Source: Branchinecta lynchi (Eukaryota; Arthropoda; Branchiopoda; Anostraca; Branchinectidae). From it: 64,000 bases of DNA. A program made the position numbers and the translations under genes. The stretch lies in the NCBI GenBank assembly GCA_023053575.1, contig JAKZAP010000009.1, forward strand, positions 16,101,869 to 16,165,868. The letters run 5' to 3'. The notes beneath the pieces are model-generated. The model was given only the letters and a program-made list of their open reading frames with translations, was not told the origin of the DNA and did not search any database. Below, piece after piece: positions 1 to 12,086 of the stretch. Positions within the stretch are counted from its first letter, which is position 1; each line of letters begins with the position of its first letter.

Positions 1-130
1 CACACCAAGTTTCATCAAAATATCTCATTCCCTTCGTAAGTTATGGTGCTGACAGACGGACGGACGGGCAGACGGGCTACTTTTGCGATGTCATAGGTAT
101 CCTTCCACTTACGTTTTGGGATCCCAAAAA
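1..130 (-). mobile_element. Partial TGGGATCCCA-ended element, cut by the window edge
   Basis: The sequence from the first base to the palindrome TGGGATCCCA near 119-128 matches the end of the copy at 15181-15296 nearly base for base. It includes a CCGTCC/GGACGG-rich stretch. The remainder lies left of the window. Confidence 0.75.
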
Positions 131-644
131 CTTAACATAAATTGCAATTATTTTGTCGGCACTCGTCATGTAAAACATAATGAGAGAGTTTATGGCAGTG
201 AAGATACTGACTTATGTGTGCAGCATCCTTTACTAGATGAAAGACCGCCCGGTCCTTATCTAAAATCATGTCTTCGGTGTTATCGGCGCAGAGGTTCCTA
301 ACTGGAATCGCAAGAGACTTGCAAGTGTTCTGTCTAAGCCAACGTGGTGGCCGCTTGAGTATTGTCTAGTGGTCCTTGTCCATACTGAATTGTGATTAGC
401 GATTTCGAAAAAACTTCCTGAAACTGTTTTTTTTTTTCATTCGAAATCATTTCTTATAATTTCTGACGAAATCCTTATTCCTGAAAAAGTAATTGTGGCT
501 GAGCCCTTAGATGAACATAATATTGGTAAAACAAGGTTCGAGAAGTAGAAGTTTGTGAAGACTGCCACAAACAGTTTGTCCCGACGCCCTCGTTTTTTGT
601 TCTGATTTTTAAGCCTTCGATTTCATTGTTTTCACTTGGTTTTT

Positions 645-1505
645 ATGGCACTTGCAGCCTTTGTCGCAAGTGCCATGTATCTATCGCAATTCCGTCTGTC
701 GGTCGGGCTGTTTGTCCCACGATTGCGAGTTAGGGTACTTCGAGATGTGCTAGGACGATGAAACTTGGCAGGCTTATGACGGACCCGACAAAACTAACTT
801 GAAAATAATCAGTTTCGCGATCCGACTATCTGGGTGGGGGGGGGGGTGGAGGAAGGGGGAACCTGGAAAATTCATCCGTGCATAATTTTTAAACGGGTGA
901 TCCGATTCGAATGAAAATTACTAACTGAATAAAAGACGGGTGATCCCGGAATTCTGATGTCCCACTTAAAGTCCGGACCGGATTCGACGGCTATGGGGGA
1001 TTTTTTTTTTTTGGGGGGGATCTCGAGAAACGGTTAGAATGGAGGGATCGAAGTGAAAATTGCTGGGAAGAACAAGCATCTGTTCTTTATAAATCGTTTA
1101 CACAATTGGACTGGATCCGGACACTTTTGGTGGGGAGTAGGAGGGGTTTCCCAGAATTCCGGTGATGGATGTTTTGGGGATTTCCACAAAGTAAAAAAAA
1201 AAAAAAAATATATTTGACCAGAATATATATGTTAAAGATCCCAAGAGCCGATCAAAGTTTTTGCCTAAGGGGCTTATGCTTACAGATGAATTTTTAGCGC
1301 ATTTAAAGTGCACATCATCACAGCCAAGTTAAAAAACAAAATACTTTTACCAAACAATATATTCTCGTGATTTTCAGGGGTCCATGATCACTCTTATCTC
1401 AAGGGTTATGCTTACAAATGATCAGAACAAAGCCACAAAAAGGTAAATTCCATATTTTAGCCTCTGAACCAGCCTTACAAGTGCCATATGAGCTTCTAGC
1501 TCTTG
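645..1505 (+). mobile_element. ATGGCACTTG element, copy 1
   Basis: Begins with a hairpin (ATGGCACTTG, short loop, CAAGTGCCAT at 645-676) and ends with CAAGTGCCATATGAGC. Between them are imperfect repeats of a G-rich segment (GGAATCCGGA, GGGTGATC, GATGAAACTT). Other copies lie at 23801-25384, about 40932-41753 and 47616-49060. No coding capacity is visible, and the class is unknown. Confidence 0.7.
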
Positions 1506-2066
1506 TTTACTTTTTTTTGAAAAGTTTGTTTCTTGGGACGCTTCGTTCCTTTCCCGTCGCATTTACGCACGGCCTCATTGGTCTTTTTCAATGAGTGCTT
1601 TTCAGTCGTTGTGTCTGATGTGTTAGACTTTCTTTATTTCTTTTTGTCTCATTACTCGACTCTCTTAAACTTGTACAGTGGGTCATAAACAAATATTAAA
1701 TTCTTGTTAAATGGGAAAACAATCATTTCGAAGGGGGAGGTAACGCATGGCAGATATTGCGGTTTTTGTCACGCTTTGCATCTAACCATTGGCTGTTTTA
1801 CATGCTAGCAGTGATATAATCTCTGATATCATTAGGACCGGTGTATCCCCTCTCAGGCTCTCAGGCTTCAGTCACACTAGCTCTATGGACGCATCTGACT
1901 CCCAGATAAGACAAGTGATAAATTTGGATAGAGCTGCCACGGCGGTACTAAGAGGCAAAGGAGCTCAAGTCCAAGTTTTAAATTCGTTCACATATGTACC
2001 TGACCAAATCTTTCGTTGACAGCTGAAGTTGTTCTGAATTTCATATTGGACACGGTTTCTTTTTTT

Positions 2067-2130
2067 GGGATCCCAAGACGTTAGCGACGGGATACCTATG
2101 ACTTCCCAAACTATGTCCGTCAGTCTCTAA
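2067..2130 (+). repeat. TGGGATCCCA element fragment
   Basis: Contains the palindrome followed by a diverged copy of the ACGTAAGTGGAGGGATACC end of that family. Only a short remnant is present. Confidence 0.55.
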
Positions 2131-2342
2131 GTTAGAAGTGCGTCTAGTAAGACGCCTTTGGAAATGGCGAGTGATTAGCACCAAACCATTAGCCTCTGGA
2201 TAGCCCTGCTTGTACTCAAAGTTAATATGCATTTAAAGCAAAAAATTATAACAGCGTAGTTTAAACGTAACGGAAAAGAAAAGAGCGCTTGGTTGGGGCA
2301 GACCATAAAAGAAGCAATACAAAATTATAATACATAAATAGC

Positions 2343-2560
2343 GGCCACATTACGCCAACATGCAATAGTGACACTTACTTCTGCCCGATATGTGGAGAAA
2401 CGAATGAGGGTGTATGCCACCTTTTGATGGATGGAGAGAGTCCCCCCTGCAACGGAGGGGATTCTGGAATAGAGGATGGATAAGAAATCGTTTATGAAAA
2501 TGATGGGATTTGTAAAGACTGGGGTGAAGATCTATGAAGTAAATATATTAAAGAAGAAAT
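2343..2560 (+). pseudogene. Non-LTR retrotransposon C-terminal remnant
   Basis: One frame reads TPTCNSDTYFCPICGETNE followed by GVCHLLMDGE. The C-P-x-C-G...H-L-L spacing is the cysteine/histidine motif seen after the reverse transcriptase of many non-LTR elements. The reading frame stops soon after, and no reverse transcriptase core is present, so this is a dead 5'-truncated piece. The remnant at 41815-42110 has the same layout. Confidence 0.6.
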
Positions 2561-3446
2561 TTTGGGAAGTTTCTCAAGTTGGCTTTCAAACACTGAACAC
2601 ATTTCTGCTGTTGAAGGGGTTTACTAAGTTTGTAAAAGCCAGGCTTCACCTTCCAGATTTTTCTTCCGGATTCCAGACAGCCGTTTTCGTCGAGACCGAA
2701 CTGGAAGGTGAAGCCAGGCCAAAAACGTCTGGAAGTCCAGGGTATTGGAAACCCCAGGTTCCGGATGTCTGGGAGGCACCATAGAGGCAAGCCGTTCGAG
2801 AGACATTACAAATATGCAAATGGGGGAAGAAAAGGGAAATTGATTGACAGTGGTGACTGGGATGCAAGAGATATTTGAAATGTAAAGGGGATATCTAGGA
2901 AATTTTGAAGAACAGTACATTTAGCTGTCATCATGATCATGAAAATACGGAAGGGTTGGCTGGACTATGCGGAAGCCCCGGCCGTCTGGGAATCTAGAAG
3001 GTGAAGCTGAGCTTTAATAGTGTGTTGATATCATCTTTGTTGCATGATGGCCTTATGGCTTTAGTTTGCAAACAAATTATTCATTCGTTCCAACCTACCT
3101 CGCGCGTTGCTGGTGTTTTGAAAATTATGACAGCACGGTGAAGCGTCTTTATCAACACGCCACTTGGCATCAATCTGTCATCAGAGACACCTCTTTCCAG
3201 TTTGGCACCTCAGGTTTACTATATCTGGATTAAAATTTCATCAACCTGTGTAACGTCACTTCCTCCTCCGTAATCAAAGAGCGCGCCGGAAGCGTGGGAA
3301 AGGTAATGGCGTCCAAACTCTCCTGGAATTAAATTTCCAGTACAATGCAACTACTTTGGGCATGGACTCTTGGCGTAGGATGTGGAACATTTGGGAAGAA
3401 AGCCAGTCCCTGGTCGCTCTTGAACTGTCAAAACTAATAATGGAGT

Positions 3447-3590
3447 TATAATACATAGATGGGACTTTACAAAAGGGACTTGTACCGTGACCAATAAACC
3501 AGAAACAGTTTCGTCGAATATAATTTAGAAGTCTAGGACTCCATTGGATGGAGTCCTAGACTTGTGTAAAGTGCCATCTATGTATTATAT
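3447..3590. mobile_element. Foldback element with TATAATACATAGATGG ends
   Basis: TATAATACATAGATGG at the left is mirrored by CCATCTATGTATTATA at the right. A second inner palindrome (AGTCTAGGACTCC / GGAGTCCTAGACT) lies at about 3528-3562. A second copy (from about 47578 to past 49100) is split by an ATGGCACTTG element. Confidence 0.75.
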
Positions 3591-3639
3591 TAATTTCCGT
3601 GACATAGGATGTGAACTGGTTAGATGAATTTGTCTTCGG

Positions 3640-3812
3640 TCGAGATCACTGTTCCTATGGCCGGCTTCTACCAGATTTTGTAGTGGTTTGCGACTCTGTT
3701 CACAAGCCCTTCGGTAGCTCAAATGGTAGAGCGCCTGCCTTGTAAGCAGAGGGTCCTGGGTTCAAATCCCGGCTGAGGAGCATTTTTGTCTTTCAGTTCA
3801 CTATCTTATAAA
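3640..3812 (+). repeat. tRNA-Thr(TGT)-like repeat unit, copy 1
   Basis: The tRNA-like core (about 3711-3782) has A box TAGCTCAAATGGTAGAGC, anticodon loop CTTGTAA (TGT, threonine) and B box GGTTCAAATCC. The same leader (CGGCTTCTACCAGA...TAGTGGTTTGCGA) and tail (ATTTTT.TCTTTCAGTTCACTA) occur at the other two copies, which suggests a tRNA-derived SINE or a duplicated tRNA locus. The outer acceptor pair and one anticodon-stem pair are mismatched, so function as a tRNA is doubtful. Confidence 0.7.
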
Positions 3813-5039
3813 ATAATGGAGTTGTAGTGTTCTTTGCCTACCTCCACAGGCACACTTCCTCCTTCATCGTCGTCTACCCCCTTGAATCCTCTGTTACTTT
3901 GAATGTTTTATTTTTCATCATTATTATTGATAGTAAAAATAAATTATGAACCAATACGCATAAAGAAATAGAACACTAGAATGAACCTCCACATAAAATG
4001 GCGACGGTAGAAATAAAAAAAGGGATTCGATAAGAAAATTAAAAACCGAAATCAGGGAAAAGTATCCAAAAATCAAAATTAAATCAAAGAAAAGCAAATA
4101 AAATAGCAGAAAGTTTATATTAGAACTTGAAAACGATAACTCAAATAGATTATGAAATCTCATATTAAAAAAATTAAAACCCATTTTTCTGACAAAAGTT
4201 CTCTAATGCACGGTTAACAATCCGTTGGATCAGATTCGTATCATGGTCTCTAACTGGGCCTCCATCCTCCTCCTGGCCCCTCTTATCCCTGCCTTTTAGG
4301 GCCCCGGGCCTTCAGCCCTACTGTGGATATCTGTTTTGACGGTCAACGTATCACTACAGTTGCGGCAAAACCTTGGACCCTGAAGTTTTAAAACAAGAAC
4401 CTGGCATTTTTTTAAATTTGTATGTAATTGGCGTTGGCATTTTTGGTGTGAAAACAGTAATAAAAAATCACCACAGTTCAGTAACTTAGTGATACAAAAA
4501 CTTAAAATAAATTGTGATTTATCAACCGGGACAACCATGACCAAGAGGATGGAACGAAGGAACCCCTAGAACTCGCGCCGACTGTCGTTTCTTCATTTAG
4601 CCAGCTCTGCGGGCTAGGGAAGACGTGTCTCGCGTCCCGTCTAAATATAAAGAGGCCCTCCGTCACCAGACGCTTGGAAATGATTACATTTGTGTCATAA
4701 TATTCCGGGGCCGGGCGTGTAATAATCCAGATTGAAATATTTTATGAGATATGAAGTCGATCGTAAGAGATCTTGGAAATCAAAGTCAAAGCGAAATGAG
4801 AATTTGAAAGTTGAATTTATGGTTGTATTTTGTAAAGCACGTGCGTGGGAAGGCTGGGAAGATAAGGTTAAGATCGGAAGTTCTTGCATTATTTTGTCTT
4901 TTAACGACGGTGAGATCAGGCCAACCTATCCCATCGAAGTCTTTCATAGATCTTTCTTATCTAAACACTTCTCTAAACCTTTTATATTTTTTTTCTTATG
5001 TGGTTCCCATGAGTCAGCTTGGGCTGAAGCAATATTTAT

Positions 5040-5290
5040 ACCGATATAAATATTTCAGTACCATGTTTCGCTATACTTTACGTCTCATTTCGCCAAAGTT
5101 TAAGAACGAAAACAGTCGTACAAACTGAAATACGAAAACATATTGCTCCGACTCGAATACTCCGACCCGAATAGTTAGAAATATGTAAATATCGTTTTCG
5201 ATATCGGTATATAGGCCATGTTTCGATTTTGACATCGATACATGTTCCAGTAAATCGTTATCGACATCGAATATCGCCCAACACTAGCAA
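5040..5290. repeat. TATCGCCCAA element, diverged copy
   Basis: Ends ATATCGCCCAACACTAG and contains several ATCG/CGAT-rich pieces with GATATAAATATTTCAG, related to the better-preserved element at 34756-35207. The left end is unclear. Confidence 0.45.
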
Positions 5291-5582
5291 TGCTTTATCG
5301 GCCAACAGGTCAAGGTTCTTGGGGGATTGAATCCTTCGGTCGGATTCATCTTGGCTAAGTTTGGCTTTGACTGAAATGTTGGTGCCGTCGGAAACTTGGC
5401 GACGTCCAAAAAAGCATTCCTTTACTGTACTTTGTCGCAGACGAATCTACCGTCCAAAATCACGTGTGGGATTTATGGATATAGCCTCTCATATATCAGA
5501 ATGCCGCCGTGCAGACTATATGCGGTATACGTGTCTATAAGAGTCTGCTGTTACTAGCAGGTAATATAGGATACATATATTC

Positions 5583-5645
5583 AAACAATGAATACAACGG
5601 ATACGTCAGCCACGATTCTTCATCAGCCCAGACATTTAAGAATAT
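5583..5645 (-). repeat. CCTTGCCAAG foldback family, fragment
   Basis: CAAACAATGAATACAACGG and the GATACGTCAGC..GATTCTTCATCAGC that follows are the reverse complement of the family end seen at 14800-14870 and 17400-17465. Confidence 0.65.
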
Positions 5646-6450
5646 TTAGGATAACTAGATAGAGATCAGTGTATTTCAAAAGCCCGTATGCACAAAATAA
5701 CAAGACAAATATAACTTAATTTCAGGAAGTGACAAAAGGAAACCATTTAAATAAATTTTTCTCAAATCAGAGAGCTTCGGGCATCTACGGAGAAAATGAT
5801 CCAAGTCTTCACCCTCCTCCTTACAAGGTGGTCAAGCATACCTCCCGTCAGGAACCACACTACCCCTCTCAAAACCCCGGGTTGTGACCGGTGTTATAGT
5901 GTTCATTCCTGTGTCACTGTGTGACAGTCTTGTGCCGGTTTTGGGGACACATTACGCCCCCCTTTTCCATCTCCGGTTCCTTTGACCAATGGATGGTCTA
6001 GATACACTGATGAGTTTGCTGCTATTCCTGTCAAGAACCCCACTTAGGAGTCGTGGTGACGGAGCCCAGTATCTTGAAACTGGAAAACATACAACGCCGT
6101 AATCCCGTTGGCCACCCTTTACGCTGGGTTATTAGCTAGAGTTATAAGAATCCGCGGAGACTAACTTTGTAATCCTTTTAATGATAAGAAGAAGAAAGCA
6201 TTTTGCTAGCTGGGCTGGAGACAACAGTCCTTGTCCTAGGCTCAATGGCGACCAGTTAGGTCTACAGTGCGACAGATTTTCAAATGAAATCACTGCGTTT
6301 CCTAGCCAGGCTTGCCACATGCCGCAAAATAGTGCGAATTGTCACTCTATTTTGTTTTTGTCACTCTACATAGGACGTAAAAATCACTCTATTTCAGGAA
6401 ATGACCAAATGTGTCATTTTTGCGTCAGGGATTCCGACCAGAAGTGGCTA

Positions 6451-6836
6451 TTTCAAGTTTTTTTCATGAAAGTAAAATTAAGATGTGTAATTTTTACAGA
6501 GGCAATTCTGACCAAAAGTGAATATTTCATGAAAATAAATTTCACTCCCAATTCACTCTCTGTTTTGGGCCAAAAGTCACTAAATATTTTCGATGCGGCA
6601 ACGCTGTTCCTAGCTTGGTCTCACCTCGTCCTGATGAAGACTATCTCAAGTTTTTTTTCATGAAAGTAAAATTAAGATGTGTAATTTTTACAGAGGCAAT
6701 TCTGACCAAAAGTGAATATTTCATGAAAATAAATTTCACTCCCAATTCACTCTCTGTATTGGGCCAAAAGTCACTCTAAATATGTTCGATGCGGCAACGC
6801 TGTTCCTAGCTTGGTCTCACCTCGTCCTGATGAAGT
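6451..6836 (+). repeat. Two tandem copies of a ~192-bp unit
   Basis: The stretch from TTTCATGAAAGTAAAATTAA through GCAACGCTGTTCCTAGC and CTCACCTCGTCCTGATGAAG occurs twice in a row, at about 6451-6640 and 6645-6836, with few differences. It explains the long apparent ORF across this region. Confidence 0.85.
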
Positions 6837-7208
6837 GTCAACTTAAGGGAATTGTCATGGATACAAATAGAAGCGACTTAGTGAACGCCCTTAATGTATT
6901 TTCACATTCTTTTGGTGTTTCTCGACATTCTTATAGGCTTGTGCCTAGGGAAACAGTGCCTTTTGTTGTTTGGAATTTATTGGAGCAGGTTGTAAAAATG
7001 TGTGTCAGGTGGGATGTGCCGTCGGAATGAGATTCTTTCATGAATTTGACTTGAGTTAGAGCCGAATTGTAGCAAAATGTATTTTCTGTGAGGAACTGTA
7101 TATGTACTGTAGGTAAGAAGATCGTATCTCTGACGGGATTCTTATGATGTAAGACACACTCCAAACTGTCCACAACTCAGTCGACCATAAAGCCCTGATT
7201 TGTGTATA

Positions 7209-7350
7209 CACAGTAAACAAAAATCTTGCAGTATTTACTACTGGGATTATTCTTGTCTTTATTGAGATAAGATTAATCTTATCCCAGTAGAGGTAAGATT
7301 AATCCCAGCAGCAAATACTGCATCCTTATTCGGAGAAACTTTTTACAGTG
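7209..7350. mobile_element. TA-flanked CACTGTAAA inverted-repeat element, copy 1
   Basis: About 142 bp bounded by TA dinucleotides. It ends with the reverse complement of CACTGTAAAAAGTTTCTCCG and has inner mirrored GCAGTATTT.CTACTGGGATT segments. Other copies are at 30881-31049, 32085-32231 and 49782-49939. TA duplications fit Tc1/mariner-like MITEs. Confidence 0.8.
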
Positions 7351-8299
7351 TACCTAGATATATCCAACGTTTGACATACCTTACGCCTAACGCTTGATAC
7401 TCTGTGCCAACTGCTGGGTAGTCTAACCCAATAACATATTGATAATTTGAGTGAAGCTCAGAAATCAGCCAATCAGAATTTATTTATATTGAAGTAGGAC
7501 ACGCTTAGGGTACCAACAGGTATCCAGCATTTGGCATATGGTATTCGGTGTTGCCAGAGCAAAATAACTCTAGGAAGTAATGCGCGAACTTTGAAAAAGT
7601 GACACACAGTCAAACCGTAGCGACACTAGCTCCACTAGAGGCCAAGGCCATGAACATCCCTACTGAAACTCAACCAGCCGTTAAAGAGCGCTGGCTCGCC
7701 TGGCTTTGCACTGCATCTTAGCCTTGCTAGGATTTTTCTGCGGACGCCACTGCACGCACGAAAAGGGCGGTGCTGCGATGGAGGCCCACTTTTGATGCAT
7801 GGGAAGGATAGGTCTTAGCATTACGCTTTAGAGTTATTTTGTTCTGGTGATAGGCATAGGCTTTGCTAAACGCTAGGTATAGCCAGAGTTTGGCATGGGG
7901 TATAAACAAACCAGGGGTTTGCGCTAGACTGCCACAACCAATATGCAATGGCGTTGTGACGATGGAGCATCGTCTCTCACTGAAGTCGGCACCCTTCAAG
8001 TCTTGTCTGCTCTTACTTGCAATCCATACCTAATGGACTTACGAAGTGCAGAAAATTGGATGGGGAATACTGATCTCTGCCCGCACCATTCCGAGGTCCT
8101 CTCCACCTCTGATAAGGCATAAATTTAAGCCCGTCTTCCACCCTCCTTTGATGCCATACTGATTTTAGCACATCGCTCTTCAACATGAAATACTACTCTG
8201 ATGCGGGGGAGGACACAACCAGTCAGTGGCTTCACGACATGAGATGGTGGATAAGGATTACCCTTTGGTTGGGTTGACCGCGGGTCAGAATAGTTCAGA

Positions 8300-9000
8300 A
8301 TTCCCGCCCTGCGTCCTCGCAGTCGGTGTCGTCGCTCTTCGTCACCTTCTGCTTTGCTGGAACGCTGCGATTCGGTCATACTTGATCTAAGCAGGGACCC
8401 ATAAATTTTCTGTAATGACTCGCCATTCAGGGGGCTTGTCAATAAGAGATTTCTGATGCGCTCTTGACCGAGCGTCAGATAGTTCGAAAAATACCCACGG
8501 GGATAAAATACCCGACTATCCAGATAGACAAAATTGTTCGCAGCTGTTCTGCTGAACTAGGAATACTTCTCTGTAATGGAAGAGTATCCTGGATCTTTTG
8601 TCCTAGCTTAGGTACCTGGTGGCATGCTGGCAATTTTGTCTATCTGAGCAAGAACGCCGATTCGACCCAAGCGGAATTTTTGGAAACTAGGTGAGGCTCG
8701 GGCAACATAGCAACATAGAAAATGACAAGCCCCCTGAATGGCGAGTCATTACAGGAAATTTATGGGTCCCTGATCTAAGTGAGGAGGACCATAATGGGAA
8801 ATCCTGGTTGTCTGGCAGTACCGCCAGCATGATCTCTGCCACAACGGGTCCTCAACTGCTAACCGAGCCCGGCACCTTGCAACAGCGTTCTGAATTCCAC
8901 ACACGTCATACTGTCTTCCCACCCGCCAGCCCTGCTTCCTCGCGGTCGGCGTCCTCGCCTTGTTCGTCTGCACCTTCTGACTTGGCTTGATGTGTCGTAA
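8300..9000. repeat. Composite with inverted and direct repeats
   Basis: The arm at about 8390-8442 (TAATGACTCGCCATTCAGGG..CTTGTC) is mirrored at about 8722-8775. A GCAGTCGGTGTCGTCGCTC-type segment near 8318 recurs in direct orientation near 8941. Inside, CAGATAGACAAAATTG at 8520 is mirrored at 8631-8646. No coding signal was recognised. Confidence 0.65.
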
Positions 9001-9272
9001 ACCCAGCGATGTTGACGGTGAACGATAGATCAAGCGACACGATGAGATGACGGATCAAAACTGTCAAAAGGTGACAGTGCAGATCGATTGAGAGGACGGC
9101 AAGGGTTCCACACCAAGCCCAGAAGCACTGTGACCTTTTGAAAGACATCTCTTTTTAGTAGCACGAGTTGGCAAGCACCTTCGAACTCTGAATTACTGTT
9201 TCATGACAATGTGGGTTGACACACTTAAAAACTTGAACTTGAGTATTGTTGTCTGCTTCCTCTGTCCAAAAA

Positions 9273-9559
9273 TAGTTGCGTTTTGATCGAAGTTTTTTTC
9301 GCCGTTAGCGTAGCCGGTTGCTTAATTTCCGTTTTCAAACGCCGTCGAAGTTCACCATTTGCTTAATTACTGTTCCGTCGGTCCTTTCCCGGATGACGTT
9401 TCTTCGACGATTCAAACAAACTTCAAACTAGCTAGCTCACGAGGTTCGACGGTCAGAGTTTGAAGTACGAAGAAACTTTGACCGGCGACCAAAAACGGTA
9501 ATTAAAGACATACTGTTAAGGTTGAAGGTAACTTCAAACTTCGATCAAAAACGCAACTA
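9273..9559. mobile_element. Foldback element with TAGTTGCGTTTTGATCGAAG ends
   Basis: The left end TAGTTGCGTTTTGATCGAAG is mirrored at the right by CTTCGATCAAAAACGCAACTA, giving a 287-bp element. Further internal sequence is partly mirrored. No ORF is present. Confidence 0.75.
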
Positions 9560-9972
9560 ATTTCCGCGCTAAACACATTTGATGGGACTACAGGTTCCTT
9601 CAGACGAAATAGCACTAACGTACTCCATTCACACGGAAACCCTTGGCCGTTACGTTGATGTAAAAAGCTTACGCAGTTCTCCGTAACTTAAATACTTTGC
9701 ATAAATCCCGACTAGACACTTATTCCAACTTAAAGGACTCCTCTGTCTTATTCTGCCTTTTATATTGTACCTAGCCCACGGTGATAATAATGTCGATAGC
9801 GCTAAACGGATAAGCTCGAGATTTATTCCAGCGATGTACCGGCCATTCTTGGCAACCTCGGTCAGGTAGGCCCTCCTCGCCAGGTAGAAGAACCAACCGA
9901 ATATCACATCTCCATCTACCGATATTTTGGCGGGTAGCTCTTAGAAGGGGGCATACCCGCATACATTCGATA

Positions 9973-10183
9973 AATACTCTTGATGACTATCTCTCATTGC
10001 CGACGCAAAATCTCCCGGGGTACCTAGCGGAAGAAAGTCAGAAATGGTGTCACAGCTGCTCGCAAAGATCGCCGTGATTGTTTGACACAGGATTCTAGTC
10101 GTTGAGTGTGAGTCGTTATGGAGACGCTTACTCCTTCTTCCTGAGGATCACTGGCGACTTTTGGACCTAGTCATATAGAGTGC
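9973..10183 (-). mobile_element. AATACTC element, copy 1
   Basis: One of seven copies of a ~200-bp repeat that runs from AATACTCTATATGACTAAGT through CAATCACGGCGATCTT to TAGTCATCAAGAGTATT. The ends share AATACTC as a short inverted repeat. This copy is reversed. Confidence 0.75.
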
Positions 10184-10629
10184 GACAGGAGATGATGACG
10201 TACTTTATGAAATGCTGGACAAGAATAGGGAAACGTGCAGTTATGAAGAGAGAAAAGGAAAAGAATGACAAGACAAACGAAAAAAAAAAACTAAGAAGGA
10301 AAATAAAACTAATGATGCCCAGAAGATCTTCTTCCTAGGAGAGAATCGTCCCAACCCTGCCATCTTCTTTCAACCGTGCAGCCCTGTTAGGTCTGACATT
10401 TATTATTGCCCTAGTCCGACGTTTTTGTGCTGGCCTATTTCTTGCTGATTTAATGGATTTCTGCCGACTGGAAATCCTCTTCCCGTGGGAGTAGACGAAT
10501 TCTAAGGCGCCTTGTCTTGAATTTGAAACCAGATACCCTTTGGCCGCTATCTGTACAATGGAAACGTTCGGCTGAAGAGCCGAGTCAAGGAGCTTCGAGA
10601 ACGGCCGGGTTAGATATGCTCTAGAAATC

Positions 10630-11800
10630 GTTTTGGGACGACGAGGACAAACGGCTTGAAGTCGTAATATAACGAATCGAAGGGAGACGAAATTGAAGAG
10701 TCAATTTGATTATTGCGACAAAGATATTTGAGAATTATCTGTTGACGTGAGCTCTGGATAACATTGGGGATGAAAAATGTCAAAACGTCAGTCGGTTTGA
10801 GGTCACAGAATAATTTAAAGAAGTGAGAAATTTGAAGAATCAGTTTGATTCTTTTTCGTTACAAAATAAATAAGCATTGGGTTTAGGTGCGCTCAGGATG
10901 GTAGTTAGGTTGAGGAATAACAAGAGATTAGTCTCGAAGTCGTAGAACAGTGTATAAAAGTGAAACTAGAATGAAGAATCAACTTTATTATTTTCTGCTC
11001 GAAAATAAAGCAGCATTGAGAACTGTTTAGGTGCGCTTTGGATACCATTGGGACCAGAAATGTCAAGACGACAATCGGCCAGAAGTCGCAGAATAACTAA
11101 TAATTGAAATTGAAATAGAACAGTTAGTTTCATATTTTTAGTGAGAAAATAAAGCAGCTCTGGGTTTAGACGCGCTGGATAATATCAAGGATAAAGACCA
11201 CCCCCGTAAAAGATTTGTGCAACAAAAGTCGTCAGCTTGATGCGAGTCTTCTCAATTCTGCCCTTATTTATTCTTGATGATGGGGCTGAGAACTTCCATG
11301 AGAACAACCAGGGGCGGATCCAGAGGGGGGGCGAGGGGGGCGATCGCCCCCCTAGACTGGCTGTAATTTTTTGTTTTGTTTTACTGCACTTACGGAAGTC
11401 TGCATTAACGCATGTTCTAACTACTGTAACTAGACTCTAAAATCTTTTTACAAGTGGAGCAAGGAGCTTGAATTTTTCTTGTAAACAGTTGTCAGTTGAT
11501 CAAGTACAGTTTTTACCATTATTGTAATATATGAAAACCACATTTTCGTTAAATAAGAGACCGACAGGGACACTTAAAACGCGAAAAAACCCAGCCTTGT
11601 GGCCGATGAAAAGGACACTACCTCCACTCGTTTCGGTAAGAATCGCCCCCCCCTAGAACGGAAGGCAGGATCCGCCCCTGAGAACAACCGTGTTGAAGTC
11701 GCAGAATAATGAAGAACCAATTTGTTCATTTTCTTCGAGAAAGATAAGCCGACTGGGTGCGCTCAGGGTGCGCTATAGTTCATTGACGTGAATATATAGG
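10630..11800 (+). repeat. Degenerate tandem array, ~140-bp unit, interrupted
   Basis: The segment CAGAATAA..GAA..TGAAGAATCA, then AAATAAAGCAGC.TTGGGTT and GGTGCGCTC, recurs with anchors near 10661, 10802, 10939, 11087, 11227 and 11699, spaced about 137-148 bp once the hAT-like insert at 11309-11680 is removed. Units are strongly diverged. Confidence 0.7.
11309..11680 (+). mobile_element. hAT-like MITE, 372 bp, copy A
   Basis: The ends are CAGGGGCGGATCCAG and CAGGATCCGCCCCTG. An exact 8-bp target duplication AGAACAAC lies at 11301-11308 and 11681-11688. The 8-bp duplication and CAG(G)GG terminus are typical of hAT superfamily elements. No transposase is encoded. A twin of identical length lies in reverse orientation at 33671-34042. 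Confidence 0.9.
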
Positions 11801-11893
11801 TCCCGACAGTTCCAGTTTCATTTATCTGTGCGGGAAGTGCTGCCACCTACCGGGAAAGTATAGAAGAGTCCTTGGCTAGGGCAGGCTACCGCC

Positions 11894-12086
11894 AATACTC
11901 TATATGACTAAGTCCAAAACACGCCAGTTATCCTCAGGAAGAAGGAGTAAACGTCTCACTAATTTAACAACTCAGGTCCTGTGTCAACCAATCACGGCGA
12001 TCTTTGGGAACAGATGTGATACCGCTCTTCCGCTAGGTACCCGGCGATTTTGCATCGTCAAGGAGAGTTAGTCATCAAGAGTATTA
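11894..12086 (+). mobile_element. AATACTC element, copy 2
   Basis: Starts AATACTCTATATGACTAAGT and ends AGTCATCAAGAGTATT, about 193 bp. It matches the family described at 9973. Confidence 0.8.

Noticed and set aside
3711..3782. Functional tRNA-Thr gene
   Set aside because: Anticodon loop and boxes are good, but acceptor and anticodon stems carry mismatches and the same leader and tail recur with other copies, so a tRNA-derived repeat is more likely.
6181..6663. 160-codon ORF
   Set aside because: Runs into a tandemly duplicated noncoding repeat; the second repeat unit does not preserve the frame as a protein.
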